Shown in pieces: positions 1-5,495 of a stretch of 5,495 nt of DNA (position 1 is its first letter; every line of letters starts with the position of its first letter). The notes beneath the pieces are model-generated. The model had not been told where the DNA came from. It did no database searches and was given only the letters and a program-made list of their open reading frames with translations. The DNA is from Campylobacterales bacterium (lineage in GTDB: Bacteria > Campylobacterota > Campylobacteria > Campylobacterales > Hydrogenimonadaceae). A program made the translations under genes and the position numbers. The stretch is from the NCBI GenBank assembly GCA_026986055.1, contig JALSPH010000007.1, forward strand, positions 1 through 5,495, read 5' to 3'.

Positions 1-256
1 AGCCTATGGCAAGCGCCATTACAAGTCCCGTAAGAAGAAGCAGTACTATGAAAGGAAGAACTAGCGCAAAGAGCCCCCTAACCGCTTCAAGAGTACGGGC
101 GAGTCTTACCTTTTGATCCTCTATATGGGTTAACGCCGGGTGCACCGCCACACGCATCGCTATCATTCCGCCGACCCATACGATTGCACCGAGTACATGT
201 ATGAAGACGATCACGAATGCGTAATTTCCAAAAAACTCTGCTGCCATCTCTTTCAT
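1..256 (-). CDS. Integral membrane protein, CopD-like, partial (C-terminus beyond left edge)
   Basis: An open frame runs from the ATG at 256-254 to the left edge without a stop (85 codons seen). It begins MKEMAAEFFGNYAFVIVFIH. Two hydrophobic segments are visible, at about residues 12-34 and 60-84, separated by a short charged stretch. The first contains His20, Trp27 and a Gly-Gly pair (IHVLGAIVWVGG), a pattern that recalls CopD-type and other small membrane proteins in which helix histidines can bind haem or metal. That functional reading is inference. A GGGGGA ribosome-binding site lies just upstream of the ATG and supports this start. A second ATG three codons later is possible but further from the site. 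The gene begins 15 bases after the alaS stop on the same strand, so it is probably co-transcribed with alaS. No promoter is visible between them. It could equally be an uncharacterised conserved membrane protein with no link to copper. Confidence 0.8.
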   Translation of the reverse strand, partial: MKEMAAEFFGNYAFVIVFIHVLGAIVWVGGMIAMRVAVHPALTHIEDQKVRLARTLEAVRGLFALVLPFIVLLLLTGLVMALAIG

Positions 257-271
257 CTTTTCCCCCTAATG

Positions 272-2842
272 TTAATTTGACAAGCTCTCTTTCAGATACT
301 CCAAAGCTTTGGTTTTGGCTTCACCTATCTTTGCCGGATCTTTTCCTCCGGCCTGCGCGAAGTCGTCACGACCGCCGCCTCCTCCGCCAAGAATAGGGGC
401 AATCTCTTTGACCCACGAACCCGCTTTTACTTGGGTACCCTTCTGCCCTGCCGCTATGAGAACCTTGTCGCCCTTTTTTTGAAAGAGCATTACGGCTATC
501 TTTTCGTGGGCATTTTTAAGGTCGTCTATCATCCCTTTTATATCGCCTGCATCTACCTCTTCCACGACAACGGTTACATCGCCGATACTCATCTTTTTCA
601 TTTCGCTTTTTGCACCCTTTTGGGCCCTGCTCAGCTCTTGCTTGAGCTCTTTTATCTGACTTTTCAGCTTCTCTATCCCCTGCAGAGGCTCTTTGGCTTT
701 CAAAGCTTCGTTGACTTTGGCCAAACTCTTGCGCATAGAGGTTACAAGCTCATAAGCCGCATGGCCGCAGACCGCTTCTATGCGTCTTACTCCGGCACTC
801 ACTCCACTCTCTTTCGTTATCAAAAAGATACCTATTTCGGCACTGTTGCGCACATGCGTGCCGCCGCAAAGCTCTATGGAGCTATCTGCAAAACTAACGA
901 CCCGCACCTTTTGGCCATACTTCTCGCCGAACAGCGCCATCGCCCCTTTAGCTTTGGCCTCCTCTATGCTCAGCTCTTCGGTCTCTTGCTCTATACCGCG
1001 CTCTACAATCTCGTTAACGCGCTTCTCTATCGCTTCCAACTCTTCGCTGCTCAAAGCTTTCGGATGGCTGAAATCGAACCGCAGACGATCCGCCTCCACA
1101 AGCGAACCCGCCTGGGTTACGTGAGAGCCGAGAATCTCTCTAAGGGTTGAGTGCAGAAGGTGCGTGGCGCTGTGGTGTTTGGCTATCTCTTTTCGTGCGC
1201 TGTCGACTACCGCCTCTACCAGATCTCCTTCGCAAAGCTTGCTCTCGGCTCTTACTTCACTCAGGTTCATATCGAAAAACTTTTTCGTATCCAACACCTC
1301 GGCCAGCCTGTTGTCGCCCTCTATCTCAAAGAGTGCACCCACATCTGCAGTCTGCCCTCCGCTCTCGGCGTAAAAGGGTGTGACATCGAGCATCACCCAC
1401 CCTTTTTGACCCGGTTCCAGGCACTTCACTCGCACAAAACCATCGTTCAAAAGGGCCAAAACCTTGCTCTCGGATCTCAAGTTTTCATAGCCGATGAAGC
1501 TGTTTTTTCCAAACTCATCCAAAAGCTCTCTGAAGTCCCCCTCTACCGAAGCGTCTCCGCTCCCTTTCCAAGCGGCTTTGGCTCTGCTTCTTTGCTGTTC
1601 CATAAGCCTCTCAAACTCTTTTATATCTACAGAGAGCCCCCTCTCTTTGAGCATATCTTCCGTTAGGTCCAACGGAAAACCGTAAGTGTCGTAGAGCTTG
1701 AAAGCCACCGCTCCGCTGAATACATCTTTCGTATTGGCAAGCTCTTTTTCGAAAAGCTCTATACCGGCTGAGATGGTAGCGAAAAAGCGCTCCTCTTCAA
1801 GCTGCATAAGCTGCTTTACACTCTCTTTTTTCTCTTCAAGATAGGTGTAGTGCCCGCCCATAATATTTACGAGAATATCGACAAGCCCGTACATAAACGG
1901 CTCTTTGAGCCCAAGCATATAGCCGTGGCGAACCGCTCTTCTTAAAATTCTTCTAAGTACGTAGCCTCTCCCTTCGTTGGAGAAGTTGACACCTTGCGCA
2001 AGAAGAAAAGTGGTAGAGCGCAGATGGTCGGCGATGACACGGTAGCTCGCTCCGCTCTCATACTCGTACTCTCTTTCTACAAGCTTCTCCACTCCTCTTA
2101 TTATCGGCATGAAAAGTTCGGTATCGTAGTTGCTGGGCTTCCCCTCTTTTACCGCAACTACACGCTCAAGACCCATACCGGTATCGATGGAGGGCTTTGG
2201 AAGCGGAGTCAGCTTTCCGTTCTTGTCCCTTTCGTACTGCATGAAGACAAGGTTCCAAATCTCCAAAAAGCGGTCTCCGTCGCCTCCCAGATAATCCTCC
2301 GGCCCGCTGAAGCGCTCCTTGCCCTGGTCATAAAAGATCTCGCTGCAGGGCCCGCACGGACCGGTGTCTCCCATCTGCCAGAAGTTGTCCTTGTCTCCCA
2401 TACGCAATATGCGATCTTTTGCGATATGTTTGGCCCAGATCTCTTCAGCCTCGTCATCACTCTCGTGAACCGTAACCCAAAGCTTCTCTTTGGGAAGTTC
2501 CAAGACTTCGGTAACGAACTCCCATGCGTAGGCTATGGCATCCTCTTTGAAGTAGTCACCGAAGCTAAAGTTCCCCAGCATCTCGAAAAAGGTGTGGTGC
2601 CGCGCCGTGTGGCCGACATTTTCTAGGTCGTTGTGTTTTCCTCCCGCACGAATGCATGTCTGACAGCTCGCGGCTCTTGGAGGATTGGGCGTAGGAACCT
2701 CTCCCGTGAAGACACTTTTAAAAGGAACCATACCGGCATTTGTAAAAAGAAGAGTCGGATCGTCCGGCACAAGAGGCGAACTCTCATATATTTTGTGCCC
2801 TTTAGAGGCAAAGAAATCCAAAAAAGCCTGTCTTATATCCAT
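272..2842 (-). CDS. alaS: Alanyl-tRNA synthetase
   Basis: Cytoplasmic class II synthetase that charges tRNA-Ala with alanine, and also hydrolyses mischarged Ser/Gly-tRNA-Ala. At 856 aa it is full length (the E. coli enzyme is about 875). The catalytic domain is at the N-terminus ([19 protein letters not shown] at 81-99, [12 protein letters not shown] at 158-169, motif 3 with TGMGLER at 221-227). The editing domain shows all four zinc ligands: His557 and His561 (HSATH), Cys659 and His663 (CGGTH). A helical stretch at about 705-750 links it to the C-terminal DHHA1-type domain, which carries a six-glycine run followed by RDDFAQAGG (819-833). The start [16 protein letters not shown] is the usual family N-terminus. 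An AAGG ribosome-binding site sits 11 bases upstream. No truncation, frameshift or missing catalytic residue is seen. A small membrane protein gene follows 15 bases downstream. Confidence 0.98.
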   Translation of the reverse strand: MDIRQAFLDFFASKGHKIYESSPLVPDDPTLLFTNAGMVPFKSVFTGEVPTPNPPRAASCQTCIRAGGKHNDLENVGHTARHHTFFEMLGNFSFGDYFKEDAIAYAWEFVTEVLELPKEKLWVTVHESDDEAEEIWAKHIAKDRILRMGDKDNFWQMGDTGPCGPCSEIFYDQGKERFSGPEDYLGGDGDRFLEIWNLVFMQYERDKNGKLTPLPKPSIDTGMGLERVVAVKEGKPSNYDTELFMPIIRGVEKLVEREYEYESGASYRVIADHLRSTTFLLAQGVNFSNEGRGYVLRRILRRAVRHGYMLGLKEPFMYGLVDILVNIMGGHYTYLEEKKESVKQLMQLEEERFFATISAGIELFEKELANTKDVFSGAVAFKLYDTYGFPLDLTEDMLKERGLSVDIKEFERLMEQQRSRAKAAWKGSGDASVEGDFRELLDEFGKNSFIGYENLRSESKVLALLNDGFVRVKCLEPGQKGWVMLDVTPFYAESGGQTADVGALFEIEGDNRLAEVLDTKKFFDMNLSEVRAESKLCEGDLVEAVVDSARKEIAKHHSATHLLHSTLREILGSHVTQAGSLVEADRLRFDFSHPKALSSEELEAIEKRVNEIVERGIEQETEELSIEEAKAKGAMALFGEKYGQKVRVVSFADSSIELCGGTHVRNSAEIGIFLITKESGVSAGVRRIEAVCGHAAYELVTSMRKSLAKVNEALKAKEPLQGIEKLKSQIKELKQELSRAQKGAKSEMKKMSIGDVTVVVEEVDAGDIKGMIDDLKNAHEKIAVMLFQKKGDKVLIAAGQKGTQVKAGSWVKEIAPILGGGGGGRDDFAQAGGKDPAKIGEAKTKALEYLKESLSN

Positions 2843-2865
2843 AGTCGATTCTGCCTTGTCGTAAA

Positions 2866-2880
2866 ATTGTAAAGATTTTA
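2866..2880 (-). promoter_or_regulatory. Candidate alaS promoter (-10 elements)
   Basis: Read on the minus strand, the alaS upstream region contains GGATAAAAT (TAAAAT at 2880-2875) and, overlapping it, TACAAT (2871-2866). Either could be a -10 element, giving a leader of roughly 15-30 bases before the ATG. No good -35 box is visible, which is common in Campylobacterota promoters. No T-box or long attenuator-like leader is present. The assignment rests on the match and its position only. Confidence 0.4.
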
Positions 2881-2901
2881 TCCAAATTCTTTTGAAATAT
2901 G

Positions 2902-2915
2902 GTTAATAGTTAATA
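2902..2915. repeat. Tandem heptamer GTTAATA x2 in divergent intergenic region
   Basis: Two exact adjacent copies of GTTAATA (2902-2908 and 2909-2915) lie between the alaS promoter candidates and the promoter of the rightward gene. The site is upstream of both, where a regulator shared by the two genes could bind. In such an AT-rich spacer a chance origin is quite possible. Confidence 0.35.
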
Positions 2916-2952
2916 TTACCGTTTAGAAAATCGGTTTAAAAATAAACTACAC

Positions 2953-2968
2953 TTTTTTCGTCTATAAT
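2953..2968 (+). promoter_or_regulatory. Sigma-70-type promoter of the FTR-rhodanese gene
   Basis: A perfect TATAAT (2963-2968) is preceded by a six-base T-run (2953-2958) and CG, with no recognisable -35 hexamer at normal spacing. This T-run plus -10 arrangement is the usual housekeeping promoter style of Campylobacter and Helicobacter relatives. Transcription would start at about 2975, leaving a leader of about 44 bases before the ATG at 3019. Confidence 0.65.
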
Positions 2969-3018
2969 CTCCGCTTAAAAATACCGATATATATCCGCAT
3001 ATAGTTTCAGGAGAAAAG

Positions 3019-3753
3019 ATGCAACAGATAGATGTAAATTCACCGGAATTTCAAGTTGAACTTGAAAAGACATGGAAGTTTGTCCAGAAGGTAAACAAAC
3101 AGTTCGGATTCGTTCAAAACCCCGACGAAGATGTGAACGAAGGCGTAGCGATGGGGCTTGCAAGAAACAAGATGATATACGGCAAAAGGTACTGCCCCTG
3201 TTTTATGGTCATAGGAGAAACTGAAGAGGAGAGAAAAGCGGCGGACAACCGCATCTGCCCCTGCAAGCCCGCTTTGGAAAAGGAGATCCCCGAGCAGGGC
3301 TACTGCCACTGCGGTATCTTCTGCACCCCCGAATATGCCGAGAAACATGCCAAAGAGGAGTCTTTGGAAGAGGCCGTACACCTCCACTCGAGAGGCTTGA
3401 CGAAAGAGGAGGCGGAGCTGCTTGTCACAAAAGAGCAGCTCGACGGCGAAGAGCTCGAAGCGCTTCTTGAAGCGAGAGAGCTTGGAATGGTCGACTTCGA
3501 GCTAATAGACGTAAGAGAGCCGATGGAGTATCAGATGGGGCACATCAAGGGAGTTGACGAACTGTGGCCGACATCCCAGTTTTACGACTGGTTCGGCAAG
3601 ATTCAGAACAAAAAGGAGGAGATCCTCATACTCTACTGCCACACGGGAAGCCGCAGCTACCAGATCCAACACGTCATGAAAGCTCAGGGCTTCAAACATG
3701 TAGGAAACCTTATGCGCGGTATAGTCTCCTACGGCGGCGAAATAGTGCGCTGA
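3019..3753 (+). CDS. Ferredoxin-thioredoxin reductase catalytic domain fused to rhodanese domain
   Basis: 244-aa predicted cytoplasmic protein with no signal peptide or membrane segment. Residues about 15-108 match the FTR beta (catalytic) fold: CPC at 59-61, CPC at 80-82, CHC at 96-98, then GIFCTPEY. By analogy with plant-type FTR, Cys59, 80, 82 and 96 would bind a [4Fe-4S] cluster and Cys61/Cys98 would form the redox-active disulfide. The gaps (18 and 13 residues) exceed the plant/cyanobacterial 16 and 8, and Cys102 is extra. A charged helical linker (about 108-158) leads to a rhodanese domain (about 160-244) with IDVRE (163-167), GHIKG (174-178) and an active-site loop CHTGSR starting at Cys207, which would carry a persulfide. 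AGGAGA (3009-3014), four bases before the ATG, fixes the start. The gene is monocistronic, divergent from alaS and convergent with the next operon. The thiol or sulfur-transfer role is inferred and the substrate unknown; it need not reduce thioredoxin. Confidence 0.88.
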   Translation: MQQIDVNSPEFQVELEKTWKFVQKVNKQFGFVQNPDEDVNEGVAMGLARNKMIYGKRYCPCFMVIGETEEERKAADNRICPCKPALEKEIPEQGYCHCGIFCTPEYAEKHAKEESLEEAVHLHSRGLTKEEAELLVTKEQLDGEELEALLEARELGMVDFELIDVREPMEYQMGHIKGVDELWPTSQFYDWFGKIQNKKEEILILYCHTGSRSYQIQHVMKAQGFKHVGNLMRGIVSYGGEIVR

Positions 3754-3759
3754 CTAACC

Positions 3760-4059
3760 TCAGCCCTTTTTGGGCTCCTTTTCCGCGAAGGCCAAAAAGG
3801 CGTTTATCGCTTCTATTATGACGGGAGAGAAGTAAGAGACCATTTTGGGGTCGGCAGACTGCGCCAGAAGTGAAAGTGCCGCCCTTTTTAAGTCCTCTTC
3901 ATCCCTCGCTCTTAAAATCGGAGATATGTCGATCCCCGGGTCGGTTTCAAGAAGCCTCTCTCTCGCCTCTTGAGTAGTCACTTTTTTTGGGTAGTAGCGC
4001 CCTTTCGATACCGCTTCAAATCGCGCTCTGGCCTCCGCGACACTCTTTTTACTCTCCAT
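3760..4059 (-). CDS. Small hypothetical soluble protein, third gene of the operon
   Basis: 99 aa, not recognised. It is highly charged and predicted mostly helical, with no membrane segment, cysteine or signal peptide. The N-terminal part is basic (KGRYYPKKVTTQEARERLL, residues 19-37), the middle holds DPGIDISPILRARDEEDLKRA (40-60), and the more hydrophobic segment MVSYFSPVIIEAINAFLAFA (73-92) looks like an amphipathic helix. The tail is EKEPKKG. The start is supported by an AAAGAGG ribosome-binding site five bases before the ATG. The ATG lies inside the end of the preceding membrane-protein gene, overlapping it by 11 bases, so translation is probably coupled. Its position suggests a cytoplasmic partner of the two membrane-linked proteins encoded just upstream. 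It has no visible resemblance to E. coli YqjK, which occupies the third place in the yqjDEK operon and has a membrane segment. Confidence 0.8.
   Translation of the reverse strand: MESKKSVAEARARFEAVSKGRYYPKKVTTQEARERLLETDPGIDISPILRARDEEDLKRAALSLLAQSADPKMVSYFSPVIIEAINAFLAFAEKEPKKG
3762..3782 (+). terminator. Possible weak terminator after the FTR-rhodanese gene
   Basis: AGCCC (3762-3766), a TTTTT loop and GGGCT (3772-3776) form a 5-bp stem, followed by CC and only four T residues. It begins nine bases after the stop codon of the plus-strand gene, a sensible place for a terminator. It also encodes the last codons of the convergent minus-strand gene. In the minus direction the stem is not followed by a T-run, so it would not work well that way. 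The stem is short and the T-run poor. Confidence 0.35.
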
Positions 4060-4387
4060 CGCCGCCTCTTTGTTTCATAGCAAAATAGGCAAACAGAGCG
4101 GCACTCAGTAGAAGTATGCCTCCCGCCATGAAAGGGGCGGCCGTTTCGGAAACGTATAGTTCAAATAGTCTGTAGAGCCCCCAGACAAGAAACCCGACGG
4201 CGGCCAACAAGGATGCGACGGCGGCTACTATCCAACCAACCATCCAGCCGCTTGCAAAAAGGGTCTCCTTGAAGCTTTCTCGCTGACGCTTTAAAAAGAG
4301 CTCCGTACTCTCCTGTATTGCGCGGCTCTCCGCCTCCACAAGATCAAGAAGCGCAATTATGAAGTCTGAAACGGTAACTTTGCTCAT
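4049..4387 (-). CDS. Two-helix inner membrane protein, YqjE / holin-superfamily-III-like
   Basis: 112 aa. An N-terminal helical, charged region (about 1-44, including LVEAESRAIQESTELFLKRQ at 16-35) is followed by two hydrophobic segments, at about 47-76 and 83-104, and a short charged tail (KQRGGDGE). This plan, a cytoplasmic helix followed by a helical hairpin in the membrane, matches the YqjE/Phage_holin_3_6-type proteins that often sit next to a DUF883 (YqjD-like) gene. The family placement comes from topology and context and is not certain. These proteins are generally not lytic holins despite the family name, and nothing phage-like is nearby. The ATG overlaps the stop of the upstream gene by one base (TGATG), and the gene's own end overlaps the next gene by 11 bases, showing a tightly coupled operon. 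Confidence 0.82.
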   Translation of the reverse strand: MSKVTVSDFIIALLDLVEAESRAIQESTELFLKRQRESFKETLFASGWMVGWIVAAVASLLAAVGFLVWGLYRLFELYVSETAAPFMAGGILLLSAALFAYFAMKQRGGDGE

Positions 4388-4704
4388 CAGCTCTTGCCGC
4401 CAAGAATCTTGCCAAGGAGAAAGCCTATACCGGCAGCTACCAAAAGTGTACCGGCAGGGTGTTTCTGCTGCTGCTCCTTTATAGTTTCAAGAACCTCTTC
4501 ACTCTTCTCTTTTACACTCTCCAACTGCTCAAGCTGCTCTTTCGGTATCTGCGAGAGCACCTGCTCTTTTATCTCCTCGACAGAGCTTTTTAGCTTCTCT
4601 TCACCTATCTTCCCAAGCGTTTCGGTCAACTTGGCGATGTCGGCTTTGAGAGCTTCGACCTCCTTCTTGAGTTCATCCATCTGCGCAGATTCGTTTTTTG
4701 TCAT
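4387..4704 (-). CDS. Coiled-coil protein with C-terminal membrane anchor, DUF883/YqjD/ElaB-like
   Basis: 105 aa. Residues 5-80 are almost entirely charged and helical with heptad-like leucine and isoleucine spacing, so probably a coiled coil. HPAGTLLVAAGIGFLLGKIL (82-101) then forms one hydrophobic helix with glycine-rich packing, ending in a basic tail (GGKS). A long amphipathic helix capped by a glycine-rich C-terminal anchor is the layout of the YqjD/ElaB/YgaM (DUF883) family. E. coli members of that family are inner-membrane proteins linked to stationary phase and ribosome binding. Whether that function applies here is inference. It is the first gene of a three-gene operon. A near-perfect AAGGAGG (4716-4710) sits five bases before the ATG, suggesting strong translation, and this confirms the start. 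Confidence 0.82.
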   Translation of the reverse strand: MTKNESAQMDELKKEVEALKADIAKLTETLGKIGEEKLKSSVEEIKEQVLSQIPKEQLEQLESVKEKSEEVLETIKEQQQKHPAGTLLVAAGIGFLLGKILGGKS

Positions 4705-4742
4705 GATACCCTCCTTAGGTCTCTTCTTTCACACACGACACT

Positions 4743-4748
4743 ATTATA
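4743..4748 (-). promoter_or_regulatory. Promoter (-10) of the three-gene membrane operon
   Basis: On the minus strand a perfect TATAAT (4748-4743) lies 38 bases upstream of the first start codon. It is preceded by AT-rich sequence (AATATTTACCTTTAATGGT) with no clear -35 hexamer, the same style as the promoter at 2953-2968. Transcription would begin near 4736, leaving a leader of about 30 bases that contains the AAGGAGG ribosome-binding site. Confidence 0.6.
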
Positions 4749-4827
4749 ACCATTAAAGGTAAATATTGGTTACAAAGAGGTTTCCGTTTCCGCTTTTAAA
4801 AATGTCACTAAAAAACATCCAAAAAAG

Positions 4828-4844
4828 TTACAATTATAGTGTAA
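4828..4844 (+). promoter_or_regulatory. Candidate promoter overlapping an inverted repeat (TTACA-N7-TGTAA)
   Basis: TATAGT (4835-4840) is the best -10 candidate upstream of the rightward membrane acyltransferase-like gene and would give a leader of about 115 bases. It lies within a perfect five-base inverted repeat, TTACA (4828-4832) and TGTAA (4840-4844). A dimeric repressor binding there would block the promoter. No -35 box is evident. Both the promoter and the operator reading are tentative. Confidence 0.3.
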
Positions 4845-4961
4845 ACTTTCAAAACCGAAAAAGCAAAAGAGAGAAGGCAACGTAGTTCATGATAGAGGCT
4901 TGCGAAAAACTATGCTAACAAAACTTCGCAGTTTGAATTTCAACAGGCTTAGCGCATAACC
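4841..4961 (+). other. Long leader region before the acyltransferase-like gene, with possible hairpin and mini-ORF
   Basis: About 120 bases precede the plus-strand gene. They contain an inverted repeat TGCGAA (4901-4906) / TTCGCA (4925-4930) with an 18-base loop, a tight palindrome TTGAA-T-TTCAA (4933-4943), and a nine-codon reading frame (4889-4918, MIEACEKLC then stop) 11 bases after an AAGG. No known riboswitch or small RNA is recognised. Each element is short enough to occur by chance, so this entry records content and does not assert a function. Confidence 0.25.
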
Positions 4962-5495
4962 ATGAGATATTTCGATTTAGATTTCATAAGAGGTTTTGCA
5001 GTCGTCTTGATGATCGTTTTCCATCTCTGTTTCGATTTAAACCATTTTCACTATATAGAGATAGATATATACAGAGGTGAATTCTGGCACTATTTTCGCT
5101 TTGTCATTGTCACCCTTTTCCTTTTATGTGTCGGAATCTCTTTATACATCGTAAATGAAAAAGGTTACAACCTCCAAAAAGATTTAAGGCGCTTTTTCAT
5201 TATTCTTGCAAATGCCTTGGCGGTATCTGTCGCAAGTTACTTTATATTTCCAAACAGCTTTATATATTTTGGAATTTTGCACTTTATAGCCGTAGCCTCC
5301 ATCTTGGCTCTGCCGTTTGTAAAGTTTCCAAAAATTGCGCTTGTTATCGGGGTTTTGATCATAGCTCTTGCTCTTTTGGATCTAATAAATATGCACTGGC
5401 TCTACAATATGCTCGCCAAGCCGCTCTTTTTACCTGTGCGCACGGAAGATCTTGTACCACTTACTCCATGGTTTGGGGTAGTTTTGATCGGGGTG
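4962..5495 (+). CDS. DUF1624 / HGSNAT_cat (YeiB-like) multi-pass membrane protein, partial
   Basis: 178 codons are seen before the right edge cuts the gene. The N-terminus RYFDLDFIRGFAVVLMIVFH (2-21) fits the R-x-x-x-D-x-x-R-G-x-A-x-x-x-M start of this membrane family. A second hydrophobic segment lies at about 46-64 (FVIVTLFLLCVGISL), with further helices near 77-96 and 101-118 (containing FGILHFIAV, His107) and 124-142. PWFGVVLIG begins at 169, another segment typical of the family. The human relative HGSNAT acetylates heparan sulfate using acetyl-CoA, and bacterial members are presumed membrane acyltransferases acting on envelope sugars. The substrate here is unknown. An in-frame stop 10-12 bases upstream (4950-4952) makes 4962 the first possible ATG. 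No good ribosome-binding site precedes it. The sequence looks richer in A/T and in TTT, TTA and ATA codons than the genes to its left. Confidence 0.82.
   Translation, partial: MRYFDLDFIRGFAVVLMIVFHLCFDLNHFHYIEIDIYRGEFWHYFRFVIVTLFLLCVGISLYIVNEKGYNLQKDLRRFFIILANALAVSVASYFIFPNSFIYFGILHFIAVASILALPFVKFPKIALVIGVLIIALALLDLINMHWLYNMLAKPLFLPVRTEDLVPLTPWFGVVLIGV

Noticed and set aside
431..1150. Long plus-strand open frame of 239 codons opposite alaS
   Set aside because: It is wholly antisense to the well-conserved alaS gene, has no ribosome-binding site or recognisable domain, and its composition is what the reverse strand of alaS codons gives. The other plus-strand frames at 780-2626 are rejected for the same reason.
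2843..3018. T-box or amino-acid-responsive leader upstream of alaS
   Set aside because: The -10 candidates leave only about 15-30 bases before the start codon, too short for a T-box, and no terminator/antiterminator structure is visible.
3040..3387. Minus-strand open frame of 115 codons opposite the FTR-rhodanese gene
   Set aside because: It is antisense to a gene with clear family motifs on the plus strand. It has no promoter, ribosome-binding site or domain of its own.
4049..4387. A phage lysis holin
   Set aside because: The two-helix plan resembles holin superfamily III, but no endolysin or other phage genes are nearby and the partner is a DUF883-like protein, pointing to a cellular membrane operon.
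4394..4756. Plus-strand open frame of 120 codons, rich in serine and cysteine
   Set aside because: It is the reverse-strand shadow of the coiled-coil gene. Serine/Phe/Cys richness is what the complement of Glu/Lys-rich codons produces.
4889..4961. Integron attC-like site suggested by the inverted repeats
   Set aside because: The core-site consensus sequences (GTTRRRY and RYYYAAC) are not present in the right arrangement, and no integrase or cassette array is in view.
1..5495. tRNA, rRNA, CRISPR array, insertion sequence or a new defence system
   Set aside because: Reading both strands showed no cloverleaf-like sequence, regularly spaced repeats, terminal inverted repeats, transposase or nuclease-type proteins. 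All longer stretches are explained by the genes listed.

Overview
The window looks like a chromosomal segment from a member of the Campylobacterota (Epsilonproteobacteria), possibly a sulfur- or hydrogen-oxidising genus. This rests on remembered protein style: an AlaRS ending in a six-glycine stretch, and a ferredoxin-thioredoxin-reductase/rhodanese protein. It also rests on promoters that have a good TATAAT-like -10, no clear -35 and a T-run just upstream, as is typical of this group. The genus cannot be fixed from this sequence.

Left part, 1-2842, minus strand: alaS (alanyl-tRNA synthetase, complete, 856 aa), followed after only 15 bases by a small integral membrane protein gene that runs off the left edge. 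They probably share a transcript. A 176-base divergent intergenic region (2843-3018) carries promoters for alaS (leftward) and for the next gene (rightward).

Centre, 3019-3753, plus strand: a single gene encoding an N-terminal ferredoxin-thioredoxin reductase catalytic (beta) domain fused to a C-terminal rhodanese domain. It is the most unusual protein here: a predicted [4Fe-4S]/disulfide module joined to a sulfur-transfer module. Its end faces that of the next operon, with six bases between the two stop codons.

Right-centre, 3760-4704, minus strand: three small overlapping genes, read right to left. They encode a coiled-coil protein with a C-terminal membrane anchor (YqjD/ElaB/DUF883-like), a two-helix membrane protein (YqjE/holin-superfamily-III-like), and a soluble charged protein of unknown function. 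The overlaps imply coordinated translation and a possible shared role at the inner membrane.

Right end, 4705-5495: a second divergent intergenic region of 257 bases, then the start of a plus-strand multi-pass membrane protein of the DUF1624/HGSNAT_cat (YeiB-like acyltransferase) type, cut off by the window edge. No tRNA, rRNA, CRISPR array, insertion sequence or prophage was seen. The region reads as ordinary core chromosome with a few lineage-specific genes. I do not see a clear new defence or mobile system.
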